Shown here: positions 52,738 through 62,067 of the stretch, piece after piece
Numbering within the stretch: the stretch's first letter is position 1
Layout of the letters: every line of letters begins with the position of its first letter
Source: Salinimicrobium flavum
GTDB lineage: Bacteria > Bacteroidota > Bacteroidia > Flavobacteriales > Flavobacteriaceae
DNA length: 64,000 bases
Reading direction: 5' to 3'
Assembly (NCBI RefSeq): GCF_042684505.1
Contig: NZ_JBHULT010000006.1
Span: 620,001-684,000 of the forward strand
Made by a program: the position numbers and the translations under genes
The notes under the pieces: model-generated
Seen by the model: only the letters and a program-made list of their open reading frames with translations
What the model was told of the DNA's origin: nothing
Database searches by the model: none

Positions 52738-54210
52738 CTAATTTGATCTTCTTTGGGCCTTCACCATTTCTTCGGTGACTTCAGTTCCATTATTGCCCCA
52801 GTTGTTGTAAATATAAGTCAGAACGGCAGCAGCTTCCCTGTCTGTTATATTTTGGGCGGTCATGACGCTGTTATAAGTTTCTCCATTGACTTCGATCTCT
52901 CCTGTCAAACCATGAAGCACGATATCAATCGCACGATTAACATCTTCATTCAGGTAGTCAGCACTGGCAAGTGGAGGAAATGCATTGGGTATTCCCTGCC
53001 CCGCCGTCTGGTGACAGGCGACACAGGTCCTTCCGTATACATTTTTACCCATTTCGATCTTTTCTTGTTTAGATAGGTTTGCAGGGGGTTGTGATGCGGC
53101 AATTTCTTCTTCAGAAATTGGCATACTCTGTACCTCTCCTCCTTCCGGAAGATAAATTCCTTCCTGGGTTTTCCCCGCAAATACTAAATCATTTTCGGGT
53201 CCTGTAGCTTCAAGGACACCCAGAGCTCCCTTGTTGAACGCCCTGAAGATGGAGTGATCTACTAAAATATATTCCCCCGGCACCTCCACTTCAAATTCCA
53301 CGATAGCGGCTCCGCCGGAAGGTATTAATGTTGTCTGTACGTTTTCATTTAATAAAGACCCGCCTTCCATATAAACTTTGTCAAAGATCTCTCCTATTAC
53401 GTGAAAGGAAGAAACAAGGTTAGGGCCACCATTTCCAACGTAAAGTCTTACGGTCTCCCCAACTTCGGCATGAAGTTTTCCATCCCCGGTCAATGCACCA
53501 ACACGCCCGTTGAAAACCACATAATCAGCATCTTCTTCAATGGCTTTTTTCATGTCAAAGGGTTGCAGTCCTGGTTCTCCAAAATCTCCTTTAGTATAGA
53601 AATCCCCCTGCATTACGTAATATTCTTTGTCTACCGGCGGTAAACCTTCTTCTGGCTCAACCAGGATCAACCCATACATCCCATTAGCAACATGCATTCC
53701 TACCGGGGCAGTTGCACAGTGATAGACGTATAGACCGGGATTCAAAACCTTGAAATTGAAAACTACCTCATGCCCGGGGGCTACAAAAGAGGATTCTGCT
53801 CCTCCTCCGGGCCCGTTTACTGCATGCAGATCAATATTATGAGGCAATTTACTATCAGGGTGATTTTTAAGGTGGAACTCTACTTCATCTCCCACCTTGG
53901 TTCTTATGAAACTTCCAGGTACTGTACCATCAAAGGTCCAGTACATATAGGAGACCCCATCTGTCATTTCCATTTCCTTTTCTATCACTTCCATTTCTAC
54001 CACAAGTTTCTTGGCTGCTCTTTTTGCTGTGGGTTTGGGAACCAGCGGAGGTCGGGTAAGTTCGGCTTCCATAGTTTGAGTAACCTTGATTTCTTCGGCC
54101 GGTTTTCGTTCTTTTTCTTCCGCCCTGAATTCGCATGCTGATATAGGGTATAACAGGATAGAAATAAAAGAAAAATAAAGTGTTTTTTTGACTGAGTTAA
54201 GAATTTTCAT
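52738..54210 (-). CDS. nirK: Copper-containing nitrite reductase with fused C-terminal cytochrome c domain
   Basis: The protein is 490 aa with an N-terminal signal (possible lipobox Cys at 26). All NirK ligands are visible: type 1 copper His124, Cys165, His173, Met178; type 2 copper His129, His164, His319; catalytic Asp127 and His270. A linker leads to a class I cytochrome c domain (about 383-475) with CVACH (396-400) and a likely axial Met450. It reduces nitrite to nitric oxide in the periplasm, with the tethered heme acting as electron donor. It heads an operon with the NirV-like and SCO genes. Confidence 0.94.
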   Translation of the reverse strand: MKILNSVKKTLYFSFISILLYPISACEFRAEEKERKPAEEIKVTQTMEAELTRPPLVPKPTAKRAAKKLVVEMEVIEKEMEMTDGVSYMYWTFDGTVPGSFIRTKVGDEVEFHLKNHPDSKLPHNIDLHAVNGPGGGAESSFVAPGHEVVFNFKVLNPGLYVYHCATAPVGMHVANGMYGLILVEPEEGLPPVDKEYYVMQGDFYTKGDFGEPGLQPFDMKKAIEEDADYVVFNGRVGALTGDGKLHAEVGETVRLYVGNGGPNLVSSFHVIGEIFDKVYMEGGSLLNENVQTTLIPSGGAAIVEFEVEVPGEYILVDHSIFRAFNKGALGVLEATGPENDLVFAGKTQEGIYLPEGGEVQSMPISEEEIAASQPPANLSKQEKIEMGKNVYGRTCVACHQTAGQGIPNAFPPLASADYLNEDVNRAIDIVLHGLTGEIEVNGETYNSVMTAQNITDREAAAVLTYIYNNWGNNGTEVTEEMVKAQRRSN

Positions 54211-54693
54211 AGGTAAGTTGGTTCAGTGATTATTTTAAAATCGTCTCTGAAGTTTATGAAAATTTGTGCATTTATAAAAATATTAACGAATATTAAAAGT
54301 TTTATTAACATTTTTTTAAAATTTAATTCATTAAAAAAAAGGCTCTTACATAGAAAGGAAATTGTCGCTGTCAATGGTGAAAACGAATTTAACGACCGGT
54401 TACCCATCACTCTCTTAATTAGTGCTATGGACTAATAATGTTTTCGTCGTAAAAGATGCCGATATAATGGTGGGGGCCATCAAAAAGAATAATGATGACA
54501 AGCCGTAATTGAAGCGATAGGTCAATAATTAATATTGAGACGTTTTGGGAAATACAATTGGGGTAAAGAACGCTTAGTTAAAAGCGAAATAAAACGTATG
54601 GTATCCTGTAAAACATTGCTTAAATTAGTCTCAAATCGAGGCTGGCCTGGTTGCTAAACCTGATTTTCCTTTCACCTTCACTAACTAAAAGAG
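54211..54693. other. Intergenic region between divergent nirK and cheB-like genes
   Basis: There is no supported gene in these 483 bases. The first 130 bases upstream of nirK are very A/T-rich (54270-54340) and should hold its promoter and any nitrite or oxygen-responsive site. I could not identify a convincing Crp/Fnr palindrome. The right half up to 54693 leads to the CheB-like gene and shows no clear motif. Confidence 0.5.
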
Positions 54694-55722
54694 ATGACAA
54701 AAGGCAATAAAACAGAGGGGCCCAAAAAAAATTCTCAGGTGGTTGTCATAGGTACCTCTGCAGGGGGACTGAAGGCTTTAAAAGAATTAATTAGCCAACT
54801 GCCAAAAGGTTTTCCTATTCCCGTATTAGTTGTCAGGCATGTTTCTCCTGATGCCACGGGGAATGTGATCTTAGATGAACTCAATAAGCTAAATACCCTA
54901 AAATGTCAACATGCAAAAAACGGAAACAGCCTGAAACCCGGATATTTGTACCTGGCACCCTCAGATCATCACCTGTTGATAGGGGGAGATCTGAAAATGC
55001 TGGTGACCAAAGGAGCCCATGAAAACAGGTCCCGTCCTGCCATTGATCCGTTATTTCGGTCAGCTGCCGTAGCTTTTGGAACAGGAGTCATCGGAATATT
55101 GCTCACCGGTTATCTTGATGATGGAACAGCAGGAATGAAAGCTATTAATAAATGCGGAGGAATATGTATTGTACAGGATCCTGATGAAGCCGAGTATCCG
55201 GATATGCCACGAAATGCCCTGAATAACGTAAAGGTAGATCATTGCCTGCCTATTTCTGAAATGGGGGCACTCCTTCTCAAAATTTCTCCGCGGAAATTAC
55301 TGAAAAGTAAACCTGTTCCAGCAGATGTTTTAATAGAGGCTAAAATAGCCGAACGGGTATTAAGCGATTTGTCATCAGTAAATAAACTGGGCGACCAGGT
55401 CCCTTTTAATTGTCCGGGTTGCGGTGGTGTTTTATGGCAGATAGGAAAGGATACAGACTTACGGTTTCGTTGCCATATTGGGCACGCATATACAGCAGCC
55501 TACCTTTTAGCCGAACAGACCAACAAGATTGAAGAAACGATGTGGACTGCCCTGCGGATGTTCGAGGAGCGTAAAAACCTGCTTACTACATTGGCCCGGG
55601 AAAAAGGTGTTGGTTCTCAAACAGCACTTGAAAGGGCAGAAATGTCACAAGTTCATATTGATCGTATAAGAGCGATTTTGAAAACAACTGAGAATGAGGG
55701 CGGGAATGATATGCCTACCTAA
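54694..55722 (+). CDS. CheB-type protein-glutamate methylesterase with C-terminal zinc-ribbon
   Basis: The protein is 342 aa. The CheB catalytic domain (about 14-200) has the triad Ser22 (GTSAGG), His49 (VRHVSP) and Asp142 (LTGYLDDGTAG). The C-terminal extension has CPGCGG near 239 and CHIGHAY near 258, a metal-binding ribbon common in stand-alone CheB-like proteins. It then has a helical segment (KIEETMWTALRMFEERK). There is no receiver domain. It is convergent with a response regulator and near a CheB-CheR-kinase hybrid, so it may belong to a non-motility signalling set. Confidence 0.88.
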   Translation: MTKGNKTEGPKKNSQVVVIGTSAGGLKALKELISQLPKGFPIPVLVVRHVSPDATGNVILDELNKLNTLKCQHAKNGNSLKPGYLYLAPSDHHLLIGGDLKMLVTKGAHENRSRPAIDPLFRSAAVAFGTGVIGILLTGYLDDGTAGMKAINKCGGICIVQDPDEAEYPDMPRNALNNVKVDHCLPISEMGALLLKISPRKLLKSKPVPADVLIEAKIAERVLSDLSSVNKLGDQVPFNCPGCGGVLWQIGKDTDLRFRCHIGHAYTAAYLLAEQTNKIEETMWTALRMFEERKNLLTTLAREKGVGSQTALERAEMSQVHIDRIRAILKTTENEGGNDMPT

Positions 55723-55730
55723 ATAAGTGA

Positions 55731-56099
55731 CTAAATAGTAGTTTTTTCAAGGAGCTCCTGCACTTTATCCTGAAACACTTTCATTTCAAAAGGTTTATAA
55801 ATAAAATCTGTAGCCCCTGCTTTTAAACAAATTGTTCGTGATTCGTGGAGTGCAGACATCATAAGAACAGGTTTGTTCGCAGTAGCTTTTGTGTTTCGAA
55901 TCTTCATACAAACATCTGTACCGTCAACTCCATAGATGAGTTTATCAAGGAGAATTAAATCTACATCGTTCTCAATGATATCCTTAATAGTATTCTCAGG
56001 CTTTCTGGATAAAATTATATCATAACCTTTAAATTCCAGGATGTCTCTTATCATAAGTCCTAAGTTATGATCATCTTCAACTAATAAAATCTTTGCCAT
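55731..56099 (-). CDS. Single-domain response regulator
   Basis: The protein is 122 aa from the ATG at 56099 (MAKILLVEDDHN); the frame extends to a TTG at 56132 but that start is unlikely. The acidic pair in VEDD, the phospho-acceptor Asp in LILLDKLIYG and the Lys in FIYKPFEMK are the receiver signature. It has no output domain. It sits 112 bases downstream of the hybrid kinase in the same direction and is probably its partner. Confidence 0.87.
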   Translation of the reverse strand: MAKILLVEDDHNLGLMIRDILEFKGYDIILSRKPENTIKDIIENDVDLILLDKLIYGVDGTDVCMKIRNTKATANKPVLMMSALHESRTICLKAGATDFIYKPFEMKVFQDKVQELLEKTTI

Positions 56100-56211
56100 T
56101 ATACTTTCAGTTTGGTTTAATCGTCTTATCAAAAATTTCCCGATGAAGGTGATGTAATGTAATGCTGTGGAGGCCGTTTAATAAGAAATCAGGTGTAACT
56201 ACTTTTCAAGA

Positions 56212-57342
56212 TCAGGATTCTTTTATTTTCTCCAGAGGAAGTGAGAAAGTAAATAATGAACCTTTTCCTTTCTCACTTTTAACCCTGATATCCCCATTGT
56301 GGCGGGTCATAATTTCTTTAGCCAAATATAATCCAATCCCCAGACCCGAATAGGTTTGTTCATCTTTGCCCGAGACCCGAAAAAACCTCTCGAAAATATT
56401 TTGTTGGTCCTTCAGGTTGATTCCTATTCCATGATCTCTTACACTTACACAGGCCTTATCTTTCCCCTCCTGAAAAACTTTAACTTCAATATTTTTGTTA
56501 TTGGGAGAATATTTAATTGCATTAGTGATCAAATTGATGAGTACCTGACTAATTCTATCCCTATCCCCATGGACAAAGAGTTGGTCTTTATGATCTATTT
56601 TAACTCTCGCTGTCGTACTGGAATATTGAATATCCTGTACACTTTCCTCCACCATACGGTTTAGACTGAAGCTTACCTTCTGTAATGTCAGTTTGCTTTC
56701 CTGTACCCTGGAGAGGTCCAACATCTCAGAGATCAACCTGGTTAATCTTGTGATTTGGCTGTCAATACGTTCCAGGGACGGAATAATAGGAATAGATTTC
56801 GGCAGGACCTCTTTAGTTTCCTTAAGCCTTTCCAGAAGTAATTGGGTATATCCCTTTATTGAGGTTATAGGAGTTTTAAGTTCGTGACTTGCCAGTTTAA
56901 GGAAACTCTCTTTTCGTTCTTCTTCTTCCTTTAACTTATGAATTTGAGTAATCGCACCAATCCACATTTTTATCTTGCCATCCTCGTCCTTAACCGGTAC
57001 GGCACGACTCAAATGCCATTTATAATCTCCATTTTTATCCCTTAAACGAAGTTCCTTTTCAAAAACATTTCCAGATTTAATAGCCTGGTTCCATTTACGG
57101 CGGGTAGAATTTAATTCCTCCGGATGCATGAAATCTTCCCAACCTTTTTTTATTAGTGACTCCAGGTTTAACCCGGTAAAATCTAACCAGCTTTTATTGA
57201 AATAATATATTTTCCCCGATGTATCTGCACATATGATTTTTTCAGGAGTAAGATCTGCCATTTGGTGAAAGCGGGTTTCGCTTTCTTTTATTGTTTTATT
57301 CAATTCGGCCTGGGCAGTCACTTCATTCGCTAGAATTGCCAC
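56212..57342 (-). CDS. PAS-histidine kinase part of a frameshifted CheB-CheR-PAS-kinase hybrid
   Basis: The frame is open from 57432, earlier than the GTG at 57342. The added residues (VKIKRNGKEELFYYNFGYQAQ) complete a PAS domain begun in the upstream reading frame. A further PAS domain with PAC (about 20-140), HisKA with FLKLASHELKTPITSIKGY and HATPase_c with NLITNAIKYSPN, VRDHGIGIN and GLGIGLYLAKEI follow. As it stands it would be the C-terminal half of one roughly 1,355-residue protein. If translated alone from the GTG it would be a 376-aa kinase. Confidence 0.75.
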   Translation of the reverse strand: MAILANEVTAQAELNKTIKESETRFHQMADLTPEKIICADTSGKIYYFNKSWLDFTGLNLESLIKKGWEDFMHPEELNSTRRKWNQAIKSGNVFEKELRLRDKNGDYKWHLSRAVPVKDEDGKIKMWIGAITQIHKLKEEEERKESFLKLASHELKTPITSIKGYTQLLLERLKETKEVLPKSIPIIPSLERIDSQITRLTRLISEMLDLSRVQESKLTLQKVSFSLNRMVEESVQDIQYSSTTARVKIDHKDQLFVHGDRDRISQVLINLITNAIKYSPNNKNIEVKVFQEGKDKACVSVRDHGIGINLKDQQNIFERFFRVSGKDEQTYSGLGIGLYLAKEIMTRHNGDIRVKSEKGKGSLFTFSLPLEKIKES

Positions 57343-57428
57343 GCCTTCAATATCCCCTTTAGAATTACGCTGGGCCTGATAACCAAAGTTATAATAGAAG
57401 AGTTCCTCTTTTCCATTGCGTTTTATCT

Positions 57429-60281
57429 TTACAGCATTTCATGTACATATTTGGGTTTACCGGTTTTATACACTTTCCTTAAGATTTCTCCCAAGCCCTG
57501 ATCTGCCAATTCAGGGACGGCCTCTAAATAAGAAGTACCTATTACATTCTCCCCTTTTCCTAATTGATTTAAGAATGGTTCATTTGCAATAGATATAATA
57601 AATGCAGGGCCTTCTAAAATAGCAATTAGCGATGGTGAAGAATATATCATCTCTTTATAACGATGCATGGTGTCTTCCAGCTTCCTTGCCATCGCCTTAC
57701 GTTCGGTAATATCTTCTATGGATAGAAGGATCAAATTATTCTTTCTGGTTTCATCCCCTATTTCCATAGCGTTCAATATCATGGAACGTTCTCCCATGGT
57801 TTTGAAATTATGGATGACTTCAAAATTTTCAACCCTTTTATCTTTTGGTAAAATCGATTCCAACAATTTACGCACCTTGGGAATATCCCACTGATTATTG
57901 TTAAGCTCATATAACTTTTTACCTTCTGTATAATCTGACCTTTCACAAAAGGTTTCATGAAAAGCTTTATTGGAAGTGATCACCTCAAGTTTACCGTTTA
58001 ATACAATTAAAGGCTCACGCGTGGTGTTTATAATAGCACGTGCAAAATTACGTTCTTCGGTAAGCTGATAATTTAAAGTGCCAAGTTCCTGATTAGTTAC
58101 CGTTAATTCTTCATTGGTGCTTTGCAATTCTTCTTTACTGGTTTCAAGCTCTTCATTGACGCTTTGCAATTCTTCGCTTCCACTCATAAATTCTTCATTG
58201 GCGCTTTGCAATTCCTCATTCACCGCCTCCTGCTCCTGGGTAATGCGGAGCATATCTTCCCGGCTTTGTGCCAACTCATCTTCCAGCTCCTTTATACGCA
58301 AATCCTTCTCATCCTTTTTACCAGGACCTTTGGATTTATTTGGTTTTTTAGGTTTGGAAACTGAAGGCTGAAAAATTATTAAATAATGTGGGTCCACCAG
58401 CTTAGGCAAGATCATGGCTTCTACCGTAATCGTTTGTCGGTTTCCATTCTGTTCAGTGTAAATAATATTCTTTTTAACAGGCTTCCCATCTTTTTTTACT
58501 TTGTGAATTATATTTCGCAATTCAAAAGCCAAGCCCGTCTTTGCCATCTTCATTAAGTTATGGCTGGGTGCACCACTTTCCTGTTCCAGATAATTTGAAG
58601 TGCTGCCCCTGAAAAGCACAATATCCATTGCTTCGTTTATAACAACGCTGGCAGCAGTATATTTTTTTAAAAGAATTTCATCTGCAGTACCCTGAAAATC
58701 GGTTCGCTTAACAGTAGTAGGTTCATGTACCTTGAACTCAGGTTTTTTCAGGTGATTTTTTCCAGTGGGAATATTAAAGGATTCAGGAATATTATTCTTT
58801 TTGAAAAGTTTTTCTTTTTTACCAGTGGGTGTAAAATATCCCGGTACACTCCCTACATTTTCAGATTTCCCCAATAAAAGATATCCATCTGGTTTTAAGG
58901 AATAATGAAAAGCGGTGAGGGCTTTTTTCTGAAGGTAGGGTTGTAAATAAATGAGAACGTTTCGGCAGCTAATTAAGTCCATGTTTCCAAAGGGAGGATC
59001 TTTCAAAAAATTATGTATTGCAAATACACAACTTTCTCTTATCTCCTTTTTTATTTGATAACCCTCGTTATATTTATTGAAATAATCCTGCAAGCGTTTA
59101 GGACTAATATTTTCGACCTCTCCCTTTTTATATATTCCCTTGCGGGCATATGAAATTGCAGGCTCACTAATATCAGAAGCAAAAATTTGCACATTGCTGC
59201 TAAATCCATTCAGATTGCTGATCTTTTTAGATTTAGGAGAACTGTGCTCCTTCAACTGTTCGTGAATACAAATTGCCAGGGAATAGGCTTCCTGACCGGT
59301 GCTGCACCCGGCAATCCAGACCCGAATTGGTTCACTTTCCTTTTTTTTCTTAATTAAAAGCGGCAAAACCGATTGGCTTAAGTTTTCAAACACAAGGGGA
59401 TCCCTAAAAAAGCTGGTGACGGGGATTAACAAATCCTGGTACAAAACATCAATTTCATTGGGGTTTTCCTTTAAAAAATTAAGATAGGATTGAGCACTTG
59501 TGTATTTATTAAGGACCATTCTACGAAGAATTCTTCGCTTTATGGTACTTTCTTTATAATAGGTAAAATCAGTATTTCGGCGCATTCGTATCAACGAAAG
59601 GATCTGCTGAAAAGTTTCTTCAACTTCGTCTGTAACCTCCGGTTGTCCCTCAGTTTTGGAATTTTTATTCTTAATTAATTCTAATATTTTATTTGGGATT
59701 TTCGAAGGTGGAAGAATATAATCTACAACTCCGGCATTAACTGCATTGTTTGGCATCTGCGGCCATTCAGCAGAGTCTTCATCCTGGGCAAATGTAATCC
59801 CTCCTTTACTTTTAATATCCTTGAGACCCTGGGTCCCGTCGCTGGCGGTACCCGAAAGAACTACGCCCAGGCTATGGGATCCATGAATAATTGCCAGGGA
59901 TTTAAAGAAAAGATCTATTGGTAGATTTTTTTTATTTTTTTCTGGTGCTGGTCGTTTGCTCAGCATTAATACCCCATCACTGGCTATAAGCATCTTGTTG
60001 CTGGGGATAATATAAATATGATCTGGCTTTACTTTTAGGTCATCAGTGATCTCATGCACTGGCAACCCGGTAGATTTCTGCAAAATTTCAGATAGCAAAC
60101 TTTCATGGTTTGGATCTAAATGCTGCACCAGTACATATGCCATACCTGAATTTTCAGGAATTCCTCCTACAAATTCCTTAAAAGCGGAAAGACCGCCAGC
60201 TGAAGCTCCAACCCCTACTACTGGAAACTTGTTTTCGGAGAGTTCCAGGATTTGGCTGTTATCAGGTAATTTTTTATCCAT
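57429..60281 (-). CDS. CheB-CheR-PAS hybrid, N-terminal part, truncated by frameshift
   Basis: This 950-aa part has a CheB methylesterase domain (about 16-205, VGVGASAGG, VLSGTASDGTQG) and a CheR methyltransferase domain (about 225-490, VWIAGCSTGQEAYSLAI, MDLISCRNVLIY). A long coiled coil (about 645-725) holds repeated NEELQS/SEELQS units, and two PAS domains follow. It ends abruptly at KPKYVHEML and a stop in mid-PAS. The kinase half continues in the next frame (56212-57342). A one-base loss near 57433 explains this. Such hybrids are probably soluble sensors; the target is unknown. Confidence 0.85.
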   Translation of the reverse strand: MDKKLPDNSQILELSENKFPVVGVGASAGGLSAFKEFVGGIPENSGMAYVLVQHLDPNHESLLSEILQKSTGLPVHEITDDLKVKPDHIYIIPSNKMLIASDGVLMLSKRPAPEKNKKNLPIDLFFKSLAIIHGSHSLGVVLSGTASDGTQGLKDIKSKGGITFAQDEDSAEWPQMPNNAVNAGVVDYILPPSKIPNKILELIKNKNSKTEGQPEVTDEVEETFQQILSLIRMRRNTDFTYYKESTIKRRILRRMVLNKYTSAQSYLNFLKENPNEIDVLYQDLLIPVTSFFRDPLVFENLSQSVLPLLIKKKKESEPIRVWIAGCSTGQEAYSLAICIHEQLKEHSSPKSKKISNLNGFSSNVQIFASDISEPAISYARKGIYKKGEVENISPKRLQDYFNKYNEGYQIKKEIRESCVFAIHNFLKDPPFGNMDLISCRNVLIYLQPYLQKKALTAFHYSLKPDGYLLLGKSENVGSVPGYFTPTGKKEKLFKKNNIPESFNIPTGKNHLKKPEFKVHEPTTVKRTDFQGTADEILLKKYTAASVVINEAMDIVLFRGSTSNYLEQESGAPSHNLMKMAKTGLAFELRNIIHKVKKDGKPVKKNIIYTEQNGNRQTITVEAMILPKLVDPHYLIIFQPSVSKPKKPNKSKGPGKKDEKDLRIKELEDELAQSREDMLRITQEQEAVNEELQSANEEFMSGSEELQSVNEELETSKEELQSTNEELTVTNQELGTLNYQLTEERNFARAIINTTREPLIVLNGKLEVITSNKAFHETFCERSDYTEGKKLYELNNNQWDIPKVRKLLESILPKDKRVENFEVIHNFKTMGERSMILNAMEIGDETRKNNLILLSIEDITERKAMARKLEDTMHRYKEMIYSSPSLIAILEGPAFIISIANEPFLNQLGKGENVIGTSYLEAVPELADQGLGEILRKVYKTGKPKYVHEML

Positions 60282-60754
60282 TTATTAATTTTGATACCTT
60301 GGAAAGATACAGTTATTACGGCACATCTTTTAGAAGAAAACGTTAATAAGGGGTCAGTGAAAAGACCTTTAGGTAGGGTCTACATGATTGAGTTGCACTA
60401 AATAATTATATATGGATCCTTAGCTATCCAATTATTCACAAAATATTTAAGGGGATTTTATTGAGGCGGCAACTGAAACTACAAGTCATAATTCAAAAGA
60501 ACCTGTTGTTGTCCCCAAACAAAAAAAGTTTTTCCATGTAATATACCGAAGAGACAACTTAATTTCCTGTACGGGATAATAGAAAAACTATCTTTCATTT
60601 CCTGACATTTAGCCCTAAACGGAGCCCTTTATCCATCTTCTCCAGATGATGTTATGAGTCCAAATTCTTTCCTTAACAAAACTTTAGTAAAACCCCCTTC
60701 CCGATTCCTTCGTAGGTATAAGTGAAATCAAACTTTATTAATTAAAACTTTTCA
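60282..60754. other. Intergenic region between the divergent hybrid kinase and DUF4331 operon, with candidate ECF-type promoter
   Basis: No gene is supported in these 473 bases. On the plus strand AAC at 60691-60693 and CGT at 60711-60713 are 17 bases apart, the usual layout for an ECF sigma promoter, and lie 41 bases before the DUF4331 start. TATCTTTC on the minus strand (60309-60302) may be the kinase -7 element. Confidence 0.35.
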
Positions 60755-61414
60755 ATGATGAAAAAAGGTAAACACATTTTAGCGGTCGGCTTCTTAATCG
60801 TAGCTGGTCTAATTTTAATCTCTGCAGATCACATAGATGCACCGGCAGTACAGGGTGGGTCAAGTGATATCACAGATTTCTATGCTTTCCAGGGGGAAAA
60901 CACAGATAACATTGTGTTTGTTGCCAATGTACAGGGTCTTTTAAGCCCGGCAGCAACTTCAGAAGCTTCCTTTGATGAAAGCGTAATGATCGAGTTCAAC
61001 ATTGACAACGATGGGGACTTTGTTGAAGACCTGGTCATCCAGGCAGTGCCAAGAAATGGAAAGATGTACATCCTGGGGCCGGTAGCACCACTCCAAACAG
61101 GCCTTTCCAGTACACTGACTGCAGAAAGTGCAAAGGATGTCCATTCTGTAAACATTACAGCTTATGGAGAAGAGGCGCAAATCTCTTCTAAAAAAGGAAT
61201 ATCTGCCTTTGCAGGGCCTCGTGATGATCCCTTCTTCTTTGACTTTGCTCAATACAGCGCGATCATAGCAGGAGAAGCTTCAGGATTCAACGATCCCGGT
61301 AGCGACACTTTTGCCGGTACAAATGTTATGTCTGTAGTGGTAGAAGTACCCAAGTCCATGATCGGGGGGTCAGGAACCATCAATGCATGGGTAGAATCAA
61401 AAAGGAAACAATAA
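60755..61414 (+). CDS. DUF4331 family secreted protein (first of two)
   Basis: The protein is 219 aa with a signal peptide (to about 25). The mature part begins DHIDAPAVQGGSSDITDFYAF, the DUF4331 N-terminal signature, followed by MIEFNIDNDGDFVEDLVIQ and RDDPFFFDFAQY and a closing VVVEVPKSMIGG. It covers the whole short form of the family. The role is unknown. A second ATG at 60758 is possible. It is first in a four-gene operon. Confidence 0.85.
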   Translation: MMKKGKHILAVGFLIVAGLILISADHIDAPAVQGGSSDITDFYAFQGENTDNIVFVANVQGLLSPAATSEASFDESVMIEFNIDNDGDFVEDLVIQAVPRNGKMYILGPVAPLQTGLSSTLTAESAKDVHSVNITAYGEEAQISSKKGISAFAGPRDDPFFFDFAQYSAIIAGEASGFNDPGSDTFAGTNVMSVVVEVPKSMIGGSGTINAWVESKRKQ

Positions 61415-61439
61415 TTCAACATTAAAAACATAGACTATT

Positions 61440-61991
61440 ATGAAAATTTCAAATAAGATCTTAGGATTAGCTTTAGTAGCAGGAACCCTAATGAGTTGTC
61501 AAACAGATGAAATGCCCGGAGACGGGATGGGGGTAGATAATAACCCGAATCTTGCAGGTACATACATGCAGGAGGACCAAATGGGGAGACCGGCAATTAA
61601 CACCGTATTCGTTTCCTCAGGCAGTAAGGATGAATTTAATGTCACCACTCCTTCTGAACAAAATGCGGCATTCCAACCCATGTTCGAGTCCACTTTACTG
61701 GCTCTGAATCCCGGTTATACCACAAATGCTTTAGGTATGGACGCCTCTACGTTCACCGGTGCTCTGGCAACAGATGTTTTAAATGTTTCCCTTGATGGAA
61801 CGACCACCTTTTATGACGGTACCAACGTCTTGACGGGTCGTGCCCTGGCTGATGACGTTATCACGGTTGAACTGTTACTGATCTTTGGAGGGCCGGATTT
61901 TTCTGAAAACCCGGATTTTTCTGATGACCATGTCGATTCCAATGACAAGGAGTTTTTGACTTCTTTCCCCTACCTGGCATCGCCACATTAG
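61440..61991 (+). CDS. DUF4331 family lipoprotein (second of two)
   Basis: This 183-aa lipoprotein has the lipobox LMSC at 20. The family motif MGRPAINTVFVSSGSKDEFN near 50 and GRALADDVITVELLLIFGG near 135 correspond to the C-terminal half of long DUF4331 proteins. The pair with the preceding gene may represent a split version of the full domain. It is 25 bases after the first DUF4331 gene. Confidence 0.82.
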   Translation: MKISNKILGLALVAGTLMSCQTDEMPGDGMGVDNNPNLAGTYMQEDQMGRPAINTVFVSSGSKDEFNVTTPSEQNAAFQPMFESTLLALNPGYTTNALGMDASTFTGALATDVLNVSLDGTTTFYDGTNVLTGRALADDVITVELLLIFGGPDFSENPDFSDDHVDSNDKEFLTSFPYLASPH

Positions 61992-62067
61992 ACCCTCCTC
62001 TATTAGGGCACGTTTCCCCCCGGCGTGTTCTAATATTATTTAACCTTCTAACTTAAAAATACCAATC

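Noticed and set aside
54226..54435. 69-aa plus-strand open frame in the nirK upstream region
   Set aside because: It is an A/T-rich low-complexity frame without similarity to anything I know; it lies where the nirK promoter should be.
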